11,573 nt of DNA, taken from an uncultured Candidatus Saccharibacteria bacterium (GTDB lineage Bacteria; Patescibacteriota; Saccharimonadia; Saccharimonadales; Saccharimonadaceae). The notes below the pieces were generated by a model that saw only the letters and a list, made by a program, of their open reading frames with translations, did no database searches and was not told where the DNA came from. The stretch lies in the NCBI GenBank assembly GCA_948511255.1, contig CAOQNC010000016.1, forward strand, positions 1 through 11,573, written 5' to 3'. Position 1 is the stretch's first letter. Each line of letters opens with the position of its first letter. Position numbers and translations under genes: made by a program. Below are positions 1-7,221 of this stretch, piece after piece.

Positions 1-966
1 GATGTCACATGGTTTTGTTGGAACCCAGAATGGGCAAAAACTGACGCAAGCGGGTTCAGTTCAAAATCGAAGGTAACGGATGGAGCCAGCACGAATGTTT
101 CTTCCGATTGGGGAGTGGATGATGCCGGGACGCTGGAGGTTGAGGCAGATTCCGAAGGTAAAGCCACGGTCTACTTTTCGCACAATCTAAAATACAGTAA
201 TAGTAAGCCTGATGGCAAAGCCTATGGTCAAGCCACTACTAACGGAAAAATCACTTTTGACGATGGCAGTGGTGATACTTATGACGTGCCATTTTCCGCA
301 GACGGAGCGAGCACGGGAGTTGAAAAAGGTTGGCAAACATCGGATTCGGGAATTGCAAAAACGATTACCTTAGCGGAAGGTGAAGATTCAAAAACGATTT
401 GCTCAACAATTACTTATACCACAAAAACCGTCAATTGGAGCGACGATAACCCCCATGTTGCGCAGCCGGTTGGTGATAGCGGCAGCACTAAAGCATGCGC
501 AAAAATTACTCGCGCCAAAGTCGAAAAAGCTGGTCAAATCGAGTTTTGGTCTCAGTCTCGCGTTGAGAGTGTAGCTGGGAAGGATGTAAAAAGCCATAGC
601 GCCGAAACTATCGAAAAAACTACCGGCGATATAGCAACTTTGCGACTGAGTACTGACTGGCCATCCGCTCAAGCCAACTTCAGCCACAAGATTAGCTATG
701 AAATGACAGGTTTCACGGTGAACGCCAACGATAAAGTCACTTACGACAATATGTGTACAACTTGGACTATCGAATCTGATACTTCCGCCAACGGGAAGAG
801 TGATAAGTTCTGCGCAAGTAGTTATTATACTGGAGCGTCGACTGTCAGCGCGACATCTGGGCACACCATAAACATCAGTTCTCCAGGCGGCGAAGCTTCA
901 GCGCAAGAGAAGATTAAGTATGAGAAAAAAATCGTGCCAATCCTCAAAAAGGAAATTAAGTATGAC
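1..966 (+). repeat. Two degenerate ~168-residue protein modules in the surface protein
   Basis: Copy A lies at about 1-516 and copy B at about 517-966. Matching landmarks in the same order are the strand before FSH (ATVYFSH, nt 163-183; QANFSH, nt 670-687), NGKITFDD against NDKVTYDN, a T-I strand followed by a G-E pair, and an I-x-Y strand followed by K-x-V. Copy A keeps a C-x2-I-x-Y ... ACAKI cysteine pair; copy B has its cysteines at other places. Copy A may be incomplete at the window edge. The resemblance is at protein level only and was aligned by eye. Confidence 0.45.
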
Positions 967-2622
967 TGCGGAACCACAAGTAACCCAAATAAAAAATGCT
1001 CCTACGACCCAAAACGTTATGAATATTACGCTGAGGCCAACACCGGCTCCGGACAAGGCGACTCTACGGCGAAAATTATCTATGATCGCCCAAATGAGCC
1101 AACTGGGGACGGTCCTTATAGCGGAAATGGTGGTGTCGATGGCAGTCCGATGTATGCCGGAGAGACAACTTCAATGAGCTGGGAGGCGCAAGCGGTTCCA
1201 AAAAATACACGTCGCGTGATGGAATTTCAGTCAATTTCCTTCCTCTCGCAAGTTAGCAAGTCACTTTCTAGCGCCAATACGAAAGGCACCTATCAAAATA
1301 CGATTCCGAGCGGGAACTCATATCCATATCGCGAAGGTTACAACCAAGATCCGTGCACGTTCTGGATTTATCGGCTCGGTCCGCTACGTGCTGATGCTGG
1401 AGGCTGTGCACAGGTCACGAGCAATCCGTCACTAAATAAGACCTTTCCTAACGGAACCGTAAGTTCTTCAGAAGCTAGCGTTGGTGCTGGGGAAACTCTT
1501 GCCGTCCCTGATTGGGTCGGAGACAAGTACTGCAATAGCTTCGGTTATAAGTGGGAATATTACTACGGCGTCATGAATACAAAAGGCCCGAACGCCGGGA
1601 ATTGGACCTGGACTAGCGATAACCAACCTTACTGGGTTCATTACAACGCCGCCTGTCGTACTATTGCGAAGAAACCTTCCGTCGCTCTATGGAATGGTGG
1701 CCTCTTCGTCGGACAGGGAAATGTGAAGACTTCAACTTCCCCGCGTTATAACAATCCAAGCGTTGCCACGGCCGCTAGCGCCGCCAGCGATCTTCGTCGC
1801 TTTGGTTCTTGGGCCGAGTATCTTGCCAATGTCCACGGCAGCGTCGGTGGCAGTATCCCCGGAGTAATCCCTGGGCTTGGTGGTTCGACTGGTCTCTTTT
1901 CCTCTGCCGCCGCTTTCGCTTGGGACGGTTCGGTTGAAAGTGAACCTATCAAAAACTCCCTACTCACTATCCAAAACGACAATGCCAATATGCTAGGATA
2001 TTCCGGCGTCGACGCGAATTCCGCTATGCTAGACCGCCTTGAAGCCTATTTTAAGACGGCCGCGACTAGTAGCGATAGTAGCATCGGGAATATTACGGTG
2101 CCCGCTGGCGCAAGTAACATTTATTACGTCGACGGCAACGTCAATATCACCGGCCCTATCACCATTGCTTCATCGGCTGACTCCGTTTATCAAATCCCCC
2201 AAGTTGTGATTTTTGCGACTGATGATATCAATATTAGTCCAGACGTCGAGCGTATCGATGCATGGCTCATCTCTAAGAATGGCAAAGTTGATACCTGCGC
2301 CACTACCAATCTCGTCGACAACGTCACTCAGGCTAATGTTAACAAAAGTCATAACCCAGACACGCGCCCACTCCGCTGCGAGAAGAAACTTGTCATTAAT
2401 GGCCCTGTTTTCGCAAAAACCGTCACAACTGATCGCACGTTCGGCTCCGATGGCACCGCAAACAATGACGAAGACTCGAACAACGCCACGAACCCGCGTG
2501 CTGTTCCTGCCGAAGTTTTTAACTTGAGTGCCGAGAACTACCTTTGGGCGTATGCTCAGGCTGGCCGATATAGTTCCAGCTATACTGAAGCGTATTCTCG
2601 TGAACTCCCGCCGAGGTATTAG
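1..2622 (+). CDS. Giant exported surface protein of the pilus operon, 5' end outside window (possible tip adhesin)
   Basis: The frame is open from base 1, so this is the last 873 residues of a longer protein; the GTG at 115 is only an internal valine codon. No membrane segment is visible. The first 300 or so residues are Thr/Ser/Asp-rich and look like two degenerate beta-sandwich modules about 168 residues apart, each with an FSH tripeptide (residues 59 and 227) followed by an N-[GD]-K-[IV]-T strand and an I-x-Y strand. The middle is Tyr/Trp/Gly-rich. From about residue 690 short alternating hydrophobic strands (IYYVDGNVNITG, VVIFATDDINIS, LVINGPVFAK) suggest a beta-helix or similar fold. The C-terminus PAEVFNLSAENYLWAYAQA, then ELPPRY, resembles to my memory the end of large CPR surface proteins found next to prepilins. 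It stops 2 nt before the first prepilin gene, so it is probably co-transcribed. A pilus-tip adhesin is inference only. Third-base use changes within the gene. Confidence 0.8.
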   Translation, partial: DVTWFCWNPEWAKTDASGFSSKSKVTDGASTNVSSDWGVDDAGTLEVEADSEGKATVYFSHNLKYSNSKPDGKAYGQATTNGKITFDDGSGDTYDVPFSADGASTGVEKGWQTSDSGIAKTITLAEGEDSKTICSTITYTTKTVNWSDDNPHVAQPVGDSGSTKACAKITRAKVEKAGQIEFWSQSRVESVAGKDVKSHSAETIEKTTGDIATLRLSTDWPSAQANFSHKISYEMTGFTVNANDKVTYDNMCTTWTIESDTSANGKSDKFCASSYYTGASTVSATSGHTINISSPGGEASAQEKIKYEKKIVPILKKEIKYDCGTTSNPNKKCSYDPKRYEYYAEANTGSGQGDSTAKIIYDRPNEPTGDGPYSGNGGVDGSPMYAGETTSMSWEAQAVPKNTRRVMEFQSISFLSQVSKSLSSANTKGTYQNTIPSGNSYPYREGYNQDPCTFWIYRLGPLRADAGGCAQVTSNPSLNKTFPNGTVSSSEASVGAGETLAVPDWVGDKYCNSFGYKWEYYYGVMNTKGPNAGNWTWTSDNQPYWVHYNAACRTIAKKPSVALWNGGLFVGQGNVKTSTSPRYNNPSVATAASAASDLRRFGSWAEYLANVHGSVGGSIPGVIPGLGGSTGLFSSAAAFAWDGSVESEPIKNSLLTIQNDNANMLGYSGVDANSAMLDRLEAYFKTAATSSDSSIGNITVPAGASNIYYVDGNVNITGPITIASSADSVYQIPQVVIFATDDINISPDVERIDAWLISKNGKVDTCATTNLVDNVTQANVNKSHNPDTRPLRCEKKLVINGPVFAKTVTTDRTFGSDGTANNDEDSNNATNPRAVPAEVFNLSAENYLWAYAQAGRYSSSYTEAYSRELPPRY
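2613..2616 (+). promoter_or_regulatory. Shine-Dalgarno for the first prepilin gene
   Basis: GAGG inside the last codons of the upstream gene, 8 nt before GTG 2625. It supports a GTG start; a second GTG follows directly at 2628. There is no ATG in frame before the prepilin cleavage site, so a GTG must be used. Confidence 0.55.
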
Positions 2623-2624
2623 TT

Positions 2625-3458
2625 GTGGTGAGGAGACGATTCCGAAAGTCCAAACAGGGCTTCACACTCATCGAAGTTATGCTTGTTCTTGCCGTCACTG
2701 GCCTTATGCTAATTGGTGTCTTGGGTAGCACCTATGTCTCTATTAATTCCCAGCGCTACAATGACTCCATTCGTAATTTTGCTGAATACATGCGCAGCAT
2801 TTATGCTGAAGCTCTCAGCCCTGCCTCGATTACAGAAGACGAGGACGCCGCCATCGGTAATTCCTCGGATTATGCCATCCTTGGGAAAATTGTCGTTTTC
2901 GGCGTGAACGATAGTGATACGGTTTATTCCGCTACTCTCGTTGGCACAACCAACAAAAACCTCCCCGACGAAGATTTCTTAACTAGTATCACAGACATCG
3001 ACAGCGATGGCACGAACACCTCAGTTTTCTGCGGAAATCCGACCGCCGGCCAACCTAGTAGTGTCCAGTCTTACACTCCACTTTGGGAAGCAAAACTCGC
3101 TCAGGCTAACAATATGCCGTCCGGCGCACATTACCCTAATCAATTCAAAGGCACTATGATTATTGCTCGCACGCCAACTTCATCCACTATCCACACTGCT
3201 TTTGCTCCAGACAAAGTTTACGATTTTTCCGGCGACAATTGTACCGCTGCGAATGCTGCTTTTCGTAATGATCTCAGCACCCAGCATAGCGGATTCGACA
3301 CTTTCTTCGAGATGAATGAACCGACCGGCATTTGCGTTACTTATGATAGTATTCGCGTCCATCGCGAAGTTCGTATTGCTGCTGACGGTCGCAACGCCTC
3401 TGCTGTTTGGTTACGAGAAACTGACCCGGAGGATGGAGCAAACGCATGCCAAAACTAA
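2625..3458 (+). CDS. Type IV prepilin-like minor pilin, first of cassette (FimT/GspH position)
   Basis: 277 aa with a class III (prepilin) signal. The leader is very basic (VRRRFRKSKQ), then G12|F13 is the prepilin peptidase site and FTLIE puts Glu at mature position 5 (residue 17). A hydrophobic helix follows to about residue 40 (MLVLAVTGLMLIGVLG), then a polar helix (RYNDSIRNFAEYMRSIYAEAL) as in the N-terminal stalk of pilins. The roughly 210-residue C-terminal domain is Ser/Thr/Asn-rich, has four Cys (in FCGNP, NCTAA, ICVTY and the final ACQN) and matches no family I recognise. After cleavage by PilD it should be held in the membrane until built into a pilus or pseudopilus. As first of four in a row it occupies the place of FimT/FimU or GspH. 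The start is a GTG 2 nt after the upstream stop. Prepilin class is certain; the exact role is inferred from gene order. Confidence 0.88.
   Translation: MVRRRFRKSKQGFTLIEVMLVLAVTGLMLIGVLGSTYVSINSQRYNDSIRNFAEYMRSIYAEALSPASITEDEDAAIGNSSDYAILGKIVVFGVNDSDTVYSATLVGTTNKNLPDEDFLTSITDIDSDGTNTSVFCGNPTAGQPSSVQSYTPLWEAKLAQANNMPSGAHYPNQFKGTMIIARTPTSSTIHTAFAPDKVYDFSGDNCTAANAAFRNDLSTQHSGFDTFFEMNEPTGICVTYDSIRVHREVRIAADGRNASAVWLRETDPEDGANACQN
3428..3438 (+). promoter_or_regulatory. Shine-Dalgarno region for the second prepilin gene
   Basis: GGAGGATGGAG inside the end of the previous gene. The second GGAG ends 7 nt before ATG 3446. This supports the start that overlaps the upstream gene by 13 nt, so the overlap is real coupling and not a frameshift. 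Confidence 0.65.
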
Positions 3459-4279
3459 TCTACAAAACCAAACGCGGTGACACTTTTATCGAAGTTATGT
3501 TTGCCTTCGCTATCTTTTCGTTTGTCGCCATTATTACTCTCGCTACTATGAGCGTCGGTTTGAGTACTGGCGAGAACTCCCTCGAACTCACAACTGCCCG
3601 CAATGAACTTAACGCTCAGGCTGAGGCTCTGCGCTTCATTCATAGCTCCTATATCTCCGAACTAACTCTACCCGAATGTAAAAATAACTCCTCTATACAG
3701 GAAAAGTGTCAACAATACAAAGGCTTATGGGAAGACCTAATCTCCGATGAGCATGTTGTCGCCTCGAACGCATCACTTAGTGCTACTAATCGCTTAACTA
3801 TTGAGTATCCGTTGCGAATTTGTGAGACCGCCTACGATGATTCCTCTCCGAATTCGCTCGTAAAAAATCGCGCCTTTGTTATCAATACTCGCCAACTTCT
3901 CGCGCGCAACAATCTTCATGAAGGAAACATCAACTATTCTAATACCGATGCTGTAGTTCGCGCCAGCAGTATGAGTAACCCGAATAATTTATTCCACCCA
4001 GCTACGCTTAATGCTAGGATTATCTATTCAGCTAGTACTGGCGTCGATGGCGAAGATGGTGGCAACAACTCGACCAGTGGCGTTCAGTCTCCTGTCGAGT
4101 ATACGCGTATTGCTCGTGTTGAAGGTATCTGGGTGATCGCCGTTCGCGAATCCACTAATCTGGGTGCTCGGCCAAAATACTATGATTTCTATATTCAAAC
4201 TTGTTGGAACGGCTCAAATTCCAACACTCCAACCTCGCTTGATACAATCGTTAGACTTTATAATCCGGAGAATATTTAA
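3446..4279 (+). CDS. Prepilin-like minor pilin with Asp at +1 (PilV/GspI position)
   Basis: 277 aa. Basic leader MPKLIYKTKR, then G11 followed by D12-T-F-I-E16, so the Gly(-1) and Glu(+5) of the prepilin motif are kept but the usual Phe or Met at +1 is Asp. The hydrophobic helix runs about residues 14-36 (MFAFAIFSFVAIITLATM), followed by an amphipathic helix (ELTTARNELNAQAEALRFIH). The globular domain has four Cys; two, in PECKNN and QEKCQQY, are close together and could form a loop disulfide, and one lies near the C-terminus (IQTCWNG). It overlaps the previous gene by 13 nt and the next by 1 nt (TAATG), so translation is likely coupled. The second place in the cassette fits PilV/GspI. I see no other recognised domain. 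Prepilin assignment is strong; the orthology is inference. Confidence 0.85.
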   Translation: MPKLIYKTKRGDTFIEVMFAFAIFSFVAIITLATMSVGLSTGENSLELTTARNELNAQAEALRFIHSSYISELTLPECKNNSSIQEKCQQYKGLWEDLISDEHVVASNASLSATNRLTIEYPLRICETAYDDSSPNSLVKNRAFVINTRQLLARNNLHEGNINYSNTDAVVRASSMSNPNNLFHPATLNARIIYSASTGVDGEDGGNNSTSGVQSPVEYTRIARVEGIWVIAVRESTNLGARPKYYDFYIQTCWNGSNSNTPTSLDTIVRLYNPENI

Positions 4280-5247
4280 TGCGCAAAAAAGTTAATTTAC
4301 AATCCACGAAATCCGGCTTCACAATTATCGAAGTCAGCCTTGCCATGTCCTTCATTGCTGTTCTTCTTATTGTTATTGCACTTACTATTAGCGGTATTAT
4401 GACCACCTTCCAAAAAGGTATTACTCTAAAATCCGTTAACACTGTCGGTCGCAACCTTATTAGTGAGTTTACGACCGCCGTCAACCTTGCTCCTTCTGTC
4501 GATAGTACGAGTCTTTGTAATGTCTACGCAACCGGCAATACTGACGAGTGTATTCGCGATGGCGCTTTCAATTACATTTTTCAAGAGCGGGTCGGTACCG
4601 CCCGTGACACCGCAACTGGCGAGCAGGTTGACGGTGTTCAGTATTTCGGCCTTCTCTGTACCGGAAAATATACCTACGCCTGGAACACATATTACGGTAT
4701 CGAGGCCGGCCAATATATCAGCCTGCGTTATAACCCAGGCGGCGGAACGCTTACAATTCCCGAAACCCCAGACAACCAGGACACGATTTTTCGTCTCATT
4801 CGTTTCGAGGATACGACTTACAATGCCTGTACCCAAAATGTTGACAGTAACTATAATATCAAGGCCGATTTCAAATCCCCAACGGCTGCTCGCCCAGTAA
4901 TTGATATGACCACCCTTGCTAACCAGGCTCCAGTCCAGCTCGCTACCCCACGGGAAGGTTTTCTTGAAAGTTCCGAGTCCGATATCAACCTTGACCTTTA
5001 TGAATTTGTCATTTTCCCAATCTCCCAGGATACGGTCACTCTCCGTTCATTCTTCTCTGGCACTTTTATCCTTGCGACGAACAATGGCGACGTCAATATT
5101 GTGCGGACTGGCGATTACTGCGACCCTAGCTCCGCCGGTTATACTGAAGGCCAAACTAGCAGCCAACTTAACTTAGGCTCTGGCTTTAATTATTGTGGGA
5201 TTAATAGATTTAATTTTGCCGCACGGACGGCAGGGAATAATGTATAA
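4279..5247 (+). CDS. Type IV prepilin-like minor pilin (PilW/GspJ position)
   Basis: 322 aa with a classical prepilin start: basic leader MRKKVNLQSTKS, G13|F14, FTIIE with Glu at mature position 5 (residue 18), and a hydrophobic helix to about residue 40 (VSLAMSFIAVLLIVIALTIS). A polar helix follows (LKSVNTVGRNLISEFTTAV). The rest is Tyr/Asn/Thr-rich beta-type sequence with a few Cys and the end NYCGINRFNFAARTAG. ATG overlaps the upstream TAA by one base, with GGAG at 4267-4270, 8 nt before the start; its own TAA overlaps the next ATG in the same way. It is the longest of the three prepilins, as PilW/GspJ usually is among minor pilins, and sits third. The function, a subunit near the tip that helps start pilus assembly, is inferred from that family knowledge. 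Confidence 0.88.
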   Translation: MRKKVNLQSTKSGFTIIEVSLAMSFIAVLLIVIALTISGIMTTFQKGITLKSVNTVGRNLISEFTTAVNLAPSVDSTSLCNVYATGNTDECIRDGAFNYIFQERVGTARDTATGEQVDGVQYFGLLCTGKYTYAWNTYYGIEAGQYISLRYNPGGGTLTIPETPDNQDTIFRLIRFEDTTYNACTQNVDSNYNIKADFKSPTAARPVIDMTTLANQAPVQLATPREGFLESSESDINLDLYEFVIFPISQDTVTLRSFFSGTFILATNNGDVNIVRTGDYCDPSSAGYTEGQTSSQLNLGSGFNYCGINRFNFAARTAGNNV

Positions 5248-6518
5248 TGGTTATGATGGAACACTCATTCAAAGCAAAGCTTGCCAAAACAAAAAAAGGC
5301 GCCACTTCGCTCTATGTTGTTGTCTTCACTTCAATTCTTTTTGGTGTAATCGCACTCAGTTTTTTGCGCATCGTTTTATCCGAAGCTAGCCAAACCAGCA
5401 ACGATGATTTTTCTCGCTCTGCCTACGATGCGGCTATGGCCGGCGTCGAAGACGCCAAAACTGCCGTGAACAAGTATTATACTTGTCTAAAAGATAACGA
5501 CGCCAATAGCTGTAGCCACGCAACGCTCTTTCGCGAAAGCTGTAATCCAAACATCGGTCTCGCTGAATATTTGTATGGTTCTAACTATTCTGGTGGTGAA
5601 GTTTTAATCCAGGAAAACAGCGTCAATAACTCCGCCGACAACAACTCAAACCAGGCCTATACCTGCGTTATCGTTTCTGATGTCGTCCCAGACTATCGCG
5701 GAACCTTAACTTCCGACACCCGTACAAAAGTTGTCCCACTCCGCATTTACGATGGTACCAACGCCGCTACTACAGGCACAATTGACTCGGTTCAGTTTCA
5801 GTGGTATTCCAGCTTGAACGAAGGCGATGCTGACCCGAATACCACCTTCAAGCTCGCTGATGGCAACCTTCATTTTGGCGACAGCGATAACAAAACCGTT
5901 CCGCCAACTATTCAATTAACTTATATCAAAGTTGGCGCAACGCTCAACTTAGATAATTTCCATCAGGCCAATTCCGACGGAACATATGAATATTCTACGA
6001 TGGTCATCTTACCAAACGGGAAAAGCACTACTGGCGTGCCACTCAATATTGATTCGAATGCACGCAATAACGCTGGCAATATTAGCTCTGGTACAAACTC
6101 GCCTTTCGGCGTTACATGTTCGACTACGAATGATTTTGCTTGTACGGTTAATCTCACAAATGCAAATATTGGTCCGACTGACACTGCCTTTCTTGTCGTT
6201 TCACTACCATACAAAGAGACCGTTTCCGACTTCTCTGTCACGCTTCGTAACGGAGATAATATTGTAGATTTCGAGGGCGTTCAAGTCAGCGTTGATTCTA
6301 CTGGACGCACCGGTCAGCTTCTGCGCCGTGTTGAAACTCGCCTCGATCCTGCTGACCTCTTCTTTCCGTATCCCCAATATGCTCTCGAACTCCGCGGAGA
6401 GCCCTCTGATGATGCTTTGAAGAAAAATTTCTGGATCACAGCAAACTGTTGGTACAGCCAGCCTAGCACTGGCGGCACGGCGACCGTCTGTAATAATAAC
6501 GGGAATGTCGGCAGTTAG
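5247..6518 (+). CDS. PilX/GspK-like pilus assembly protein
   Basis: 423 aa. A basic N-terminus (KAKLAKTKK) leads to G18, then one hydrophobic helix at about residues 19-44 (ATSLYVVVFTSILFGVIAL), then DDFSRSAYDAAMAGVEDAKTA. This is the plan of PilX_N proteins, where a GAxL... helix without Glu at +5 is followed by an Ala/Glu-rich helix. GspK also lacks Glu at +5 and caps the pseudopilus tip. The remaining 340 or so residues are an exported Asn/Thr/Asp-rich domain with several Cys, without a match I know. It overlaps the previous gene by one base (TAATG); ATG codons at 5253 and 5256 are in frame and could also be used. AGGGA at 5232-5236 is a possible ribosome site. It ends the cassette, followed by a terminator. 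PilX/GspK-like is well supported by form and place, not by strong sequence identity. Confidence 0.8.
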   Translation: MVMMEHSFKAKLAKTKKGATSLYVVVFTSILFGVIALSFLRIVLSEASQTSNDDFSRSAYDAAMAGVEDAKTAVNKYYTCLKDNDANSCSHATLFRESCNPNIGLAEYLYGSNYSGGEVLIQENSVNNSADNNSNQAYTCVIVSDVVPDYRGTLTSDTRTKVVPLRIYDGTNAATTGTIDSVQFQWYSSLNEGDADPNTTFKLADGNLHFGDSDNKTVPPTIQLTYIKVGATLNLDNFHQANSDGTYEYSTMVILPNGKSTTGVPLNIDSNARNNAGNISSGTNSPFGVTCSTTNDFACTVNLTNANIGPTDTAFLVVSLPYKETVSDFSVTLRNGDNIVDFEGVQVSVDSTGRTGQLLRRVETRLDPADLFFPYPQYALELRGEPSDDALKKNFWITANCWYSQPSTGGTATVCNNNGNVGS

Positions 6519-6545
6519 TCATATCCAGACCTACCGCCCCCCCAC

Positions 6546-6577
6546 AAAAAAGAGCCTCTCACGAGGCTCTTAGTTTT
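6546..6577. terminator. Bidirectional Rho-independent terminator between pilus operon and rubrerythrin gene
   Basis: Nine-base-pair stem AAGAGCCTC (6550-6558) with GAGGCTCTT (6563-6571) and a TCAC loop. On the minus strand the stem runs straight into TTTTTT (6551-6546), an ideal terminator beginning 13 nt past the rubrerythrin stop. On the plus strand it is followed by AGTTTT, a weaker U tract, and can end the pilus operon. Just upstream is a run of seven C at 6537-6543. Confidence 0.9.
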
Positions 6578-6584
6578 CCGCAGC

Positions 6585-7133
6585 TTAGTAATTCTTCGCT
6601 TCAATCTCAAAGAATGCTTGTGGGTGTAGACAAACTGGACAAACTTCCGGAGCCTTCTCGCCCGTGAAGACGTAGCCACAATTGCGGCACTTCCAGATAG
6701 TTACCTTGTCGCTCTTGAAGACCATGTCGTTATCGACATTTTCCTTCAATTTCATGTAGCGCTCCTCGTGCTCTTTTTCAATTGCCGCGACCTGTTCAAA
6801 CTTCACCGCAATATCGTCATAACCTTCTTCGCGTGCTTCGGCTGCGAACTGGTCATACATCGTCGTCCATTCGTATTTCTCACCCTCGGCTGCCGACTTC
6901 AAATTCTCGCTCGTGCCCGCAACCTGGCCTCCATGGAGCAACTTATACCACATCTTCGCGTGCTCGCGCTCATTGCCGGCAGTTTCTTCAAAAATCGCCT
7001 TGATTTGTTCGTAGCCATCCTTCTTCGCCTGAGATGCAAAGAAGCCGTACCGCACCGCTGCTTGCGATTCGCCAGCCAACGCGGCTTCCAAATTTTTCCA
7101 GGTTTTACTACCCTGTTCGAGTGCTTTTGCCAT
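6585..7133 (-). CDS. rbr: Rubrerythrin, diiron peroxide reductase
   Basis: 182 aa, full family length. Rubrerythrin reduces hydrogen peroxide to water in the cytoplasm with electrons from rubredoxin or a reductase, mostly in anaerobes and microaerophiles. All ligands are present. The ferritin-like four-helix domain has E22 (AGESQA), E55 and H58 (NEREH), E85 and E88 (GEKYEW), and E119 and H122 (EKEH); these match the seven diiron ligands of the family. The C-terminal rubredoxin domain has C149-x2-C152 (WKCRNCGY) and C165-x2-C168 (VCPVCLHP) for one iron. The start has AAGGAGG at 7137-7143 (minus strand), only 3 nt before ATG. It is single, convergent with the pilus operon and divergent from ruvB, with its own promoter and terminator. 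No peroxide-sensor box was recognised. Identification is secure. Confidence 0.98.
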   Translation of the reverse strand: MAKALEQGSKTWKNLEAALAGESQAAVRYGFFASQAKKDGYEQIKAIFEETAGNEREHAKMWYKLLHGGQVAGTSENLKSAAEGEKYEWTTMYDQFAAEAREEGYDDIAVKFEQVAAIEKEHEERYMKLKENVDNDMVFKSDKVTIWKCRNCGYVFTGEKAPEVCPVCLHPQAFFEIEAKNY

Positions 7134-7159
7134 TTTCCTCCTTAATCTACTTTCACCCT

Positions 7160-7168
7160 ATTATACCA
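7160..7168 (-). promoter_or_regulatory. Extended -10 promoter of the rubrerythrin gene
   Basis: On the minus strand TGGTATAAT, a perfect -10 with the TGn extension, lies 26 nt upstream of ATG. The expected start of transcription is near 7153, giving a leader of about 20 nt that contains AAGGAGG. No -35 consensus was seen at the right distance, which the TGn extension can compensate for. Confidence 0.7.
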
Positions 7169-7206
7169 CAACTTACGTCCTAATAGCGAGCCGCAAATGA
7201 AAAACA

Positions 7207-7215
7207 TGCTATAAT
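7207..7215 (+). promoter_or_regulatory. Extended -10 promoter of ruvB, likely leaderless
   Basis: TGCTATAAT is a perfect -10 with TGn extension. Six bases separate it from ATG 7222, so transcription should start at, or within a base of, the A of the start codon. No clear -35 and no Shine-Dalgarno before the ATG were seen. It lies in the 88-nt gap shared with the divergent rubrerythrin promoter; the two -10 boxes are 44 nt apart. Confidence 0.65.
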
Positions 7216-7221
7216 TGCTAC

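Noticed and set aside
115..117. GTG as start of the giant surface protein
   Set aside because: The frame is open back to base 1 with protein of the same character (WFCWNPEW), so the gene enters from outside the window.
3440..3460. Frameshift between the first and second prepilins
   Set aside because: The 13-nt overlap has its own Shine-Dalgarno and each side has a complete prepilin signal, so these are two genes.
5243..5248. Internal TATAAT promoter for the PilX-like gene
   Set aside because: It overlaps the TAATG junction and no -35 was identified; other TATAAT copies occur by chance inside genes (about 4853, 8480, 8893). ATG 5256 is 7 nt away, so it is not fully excluded.
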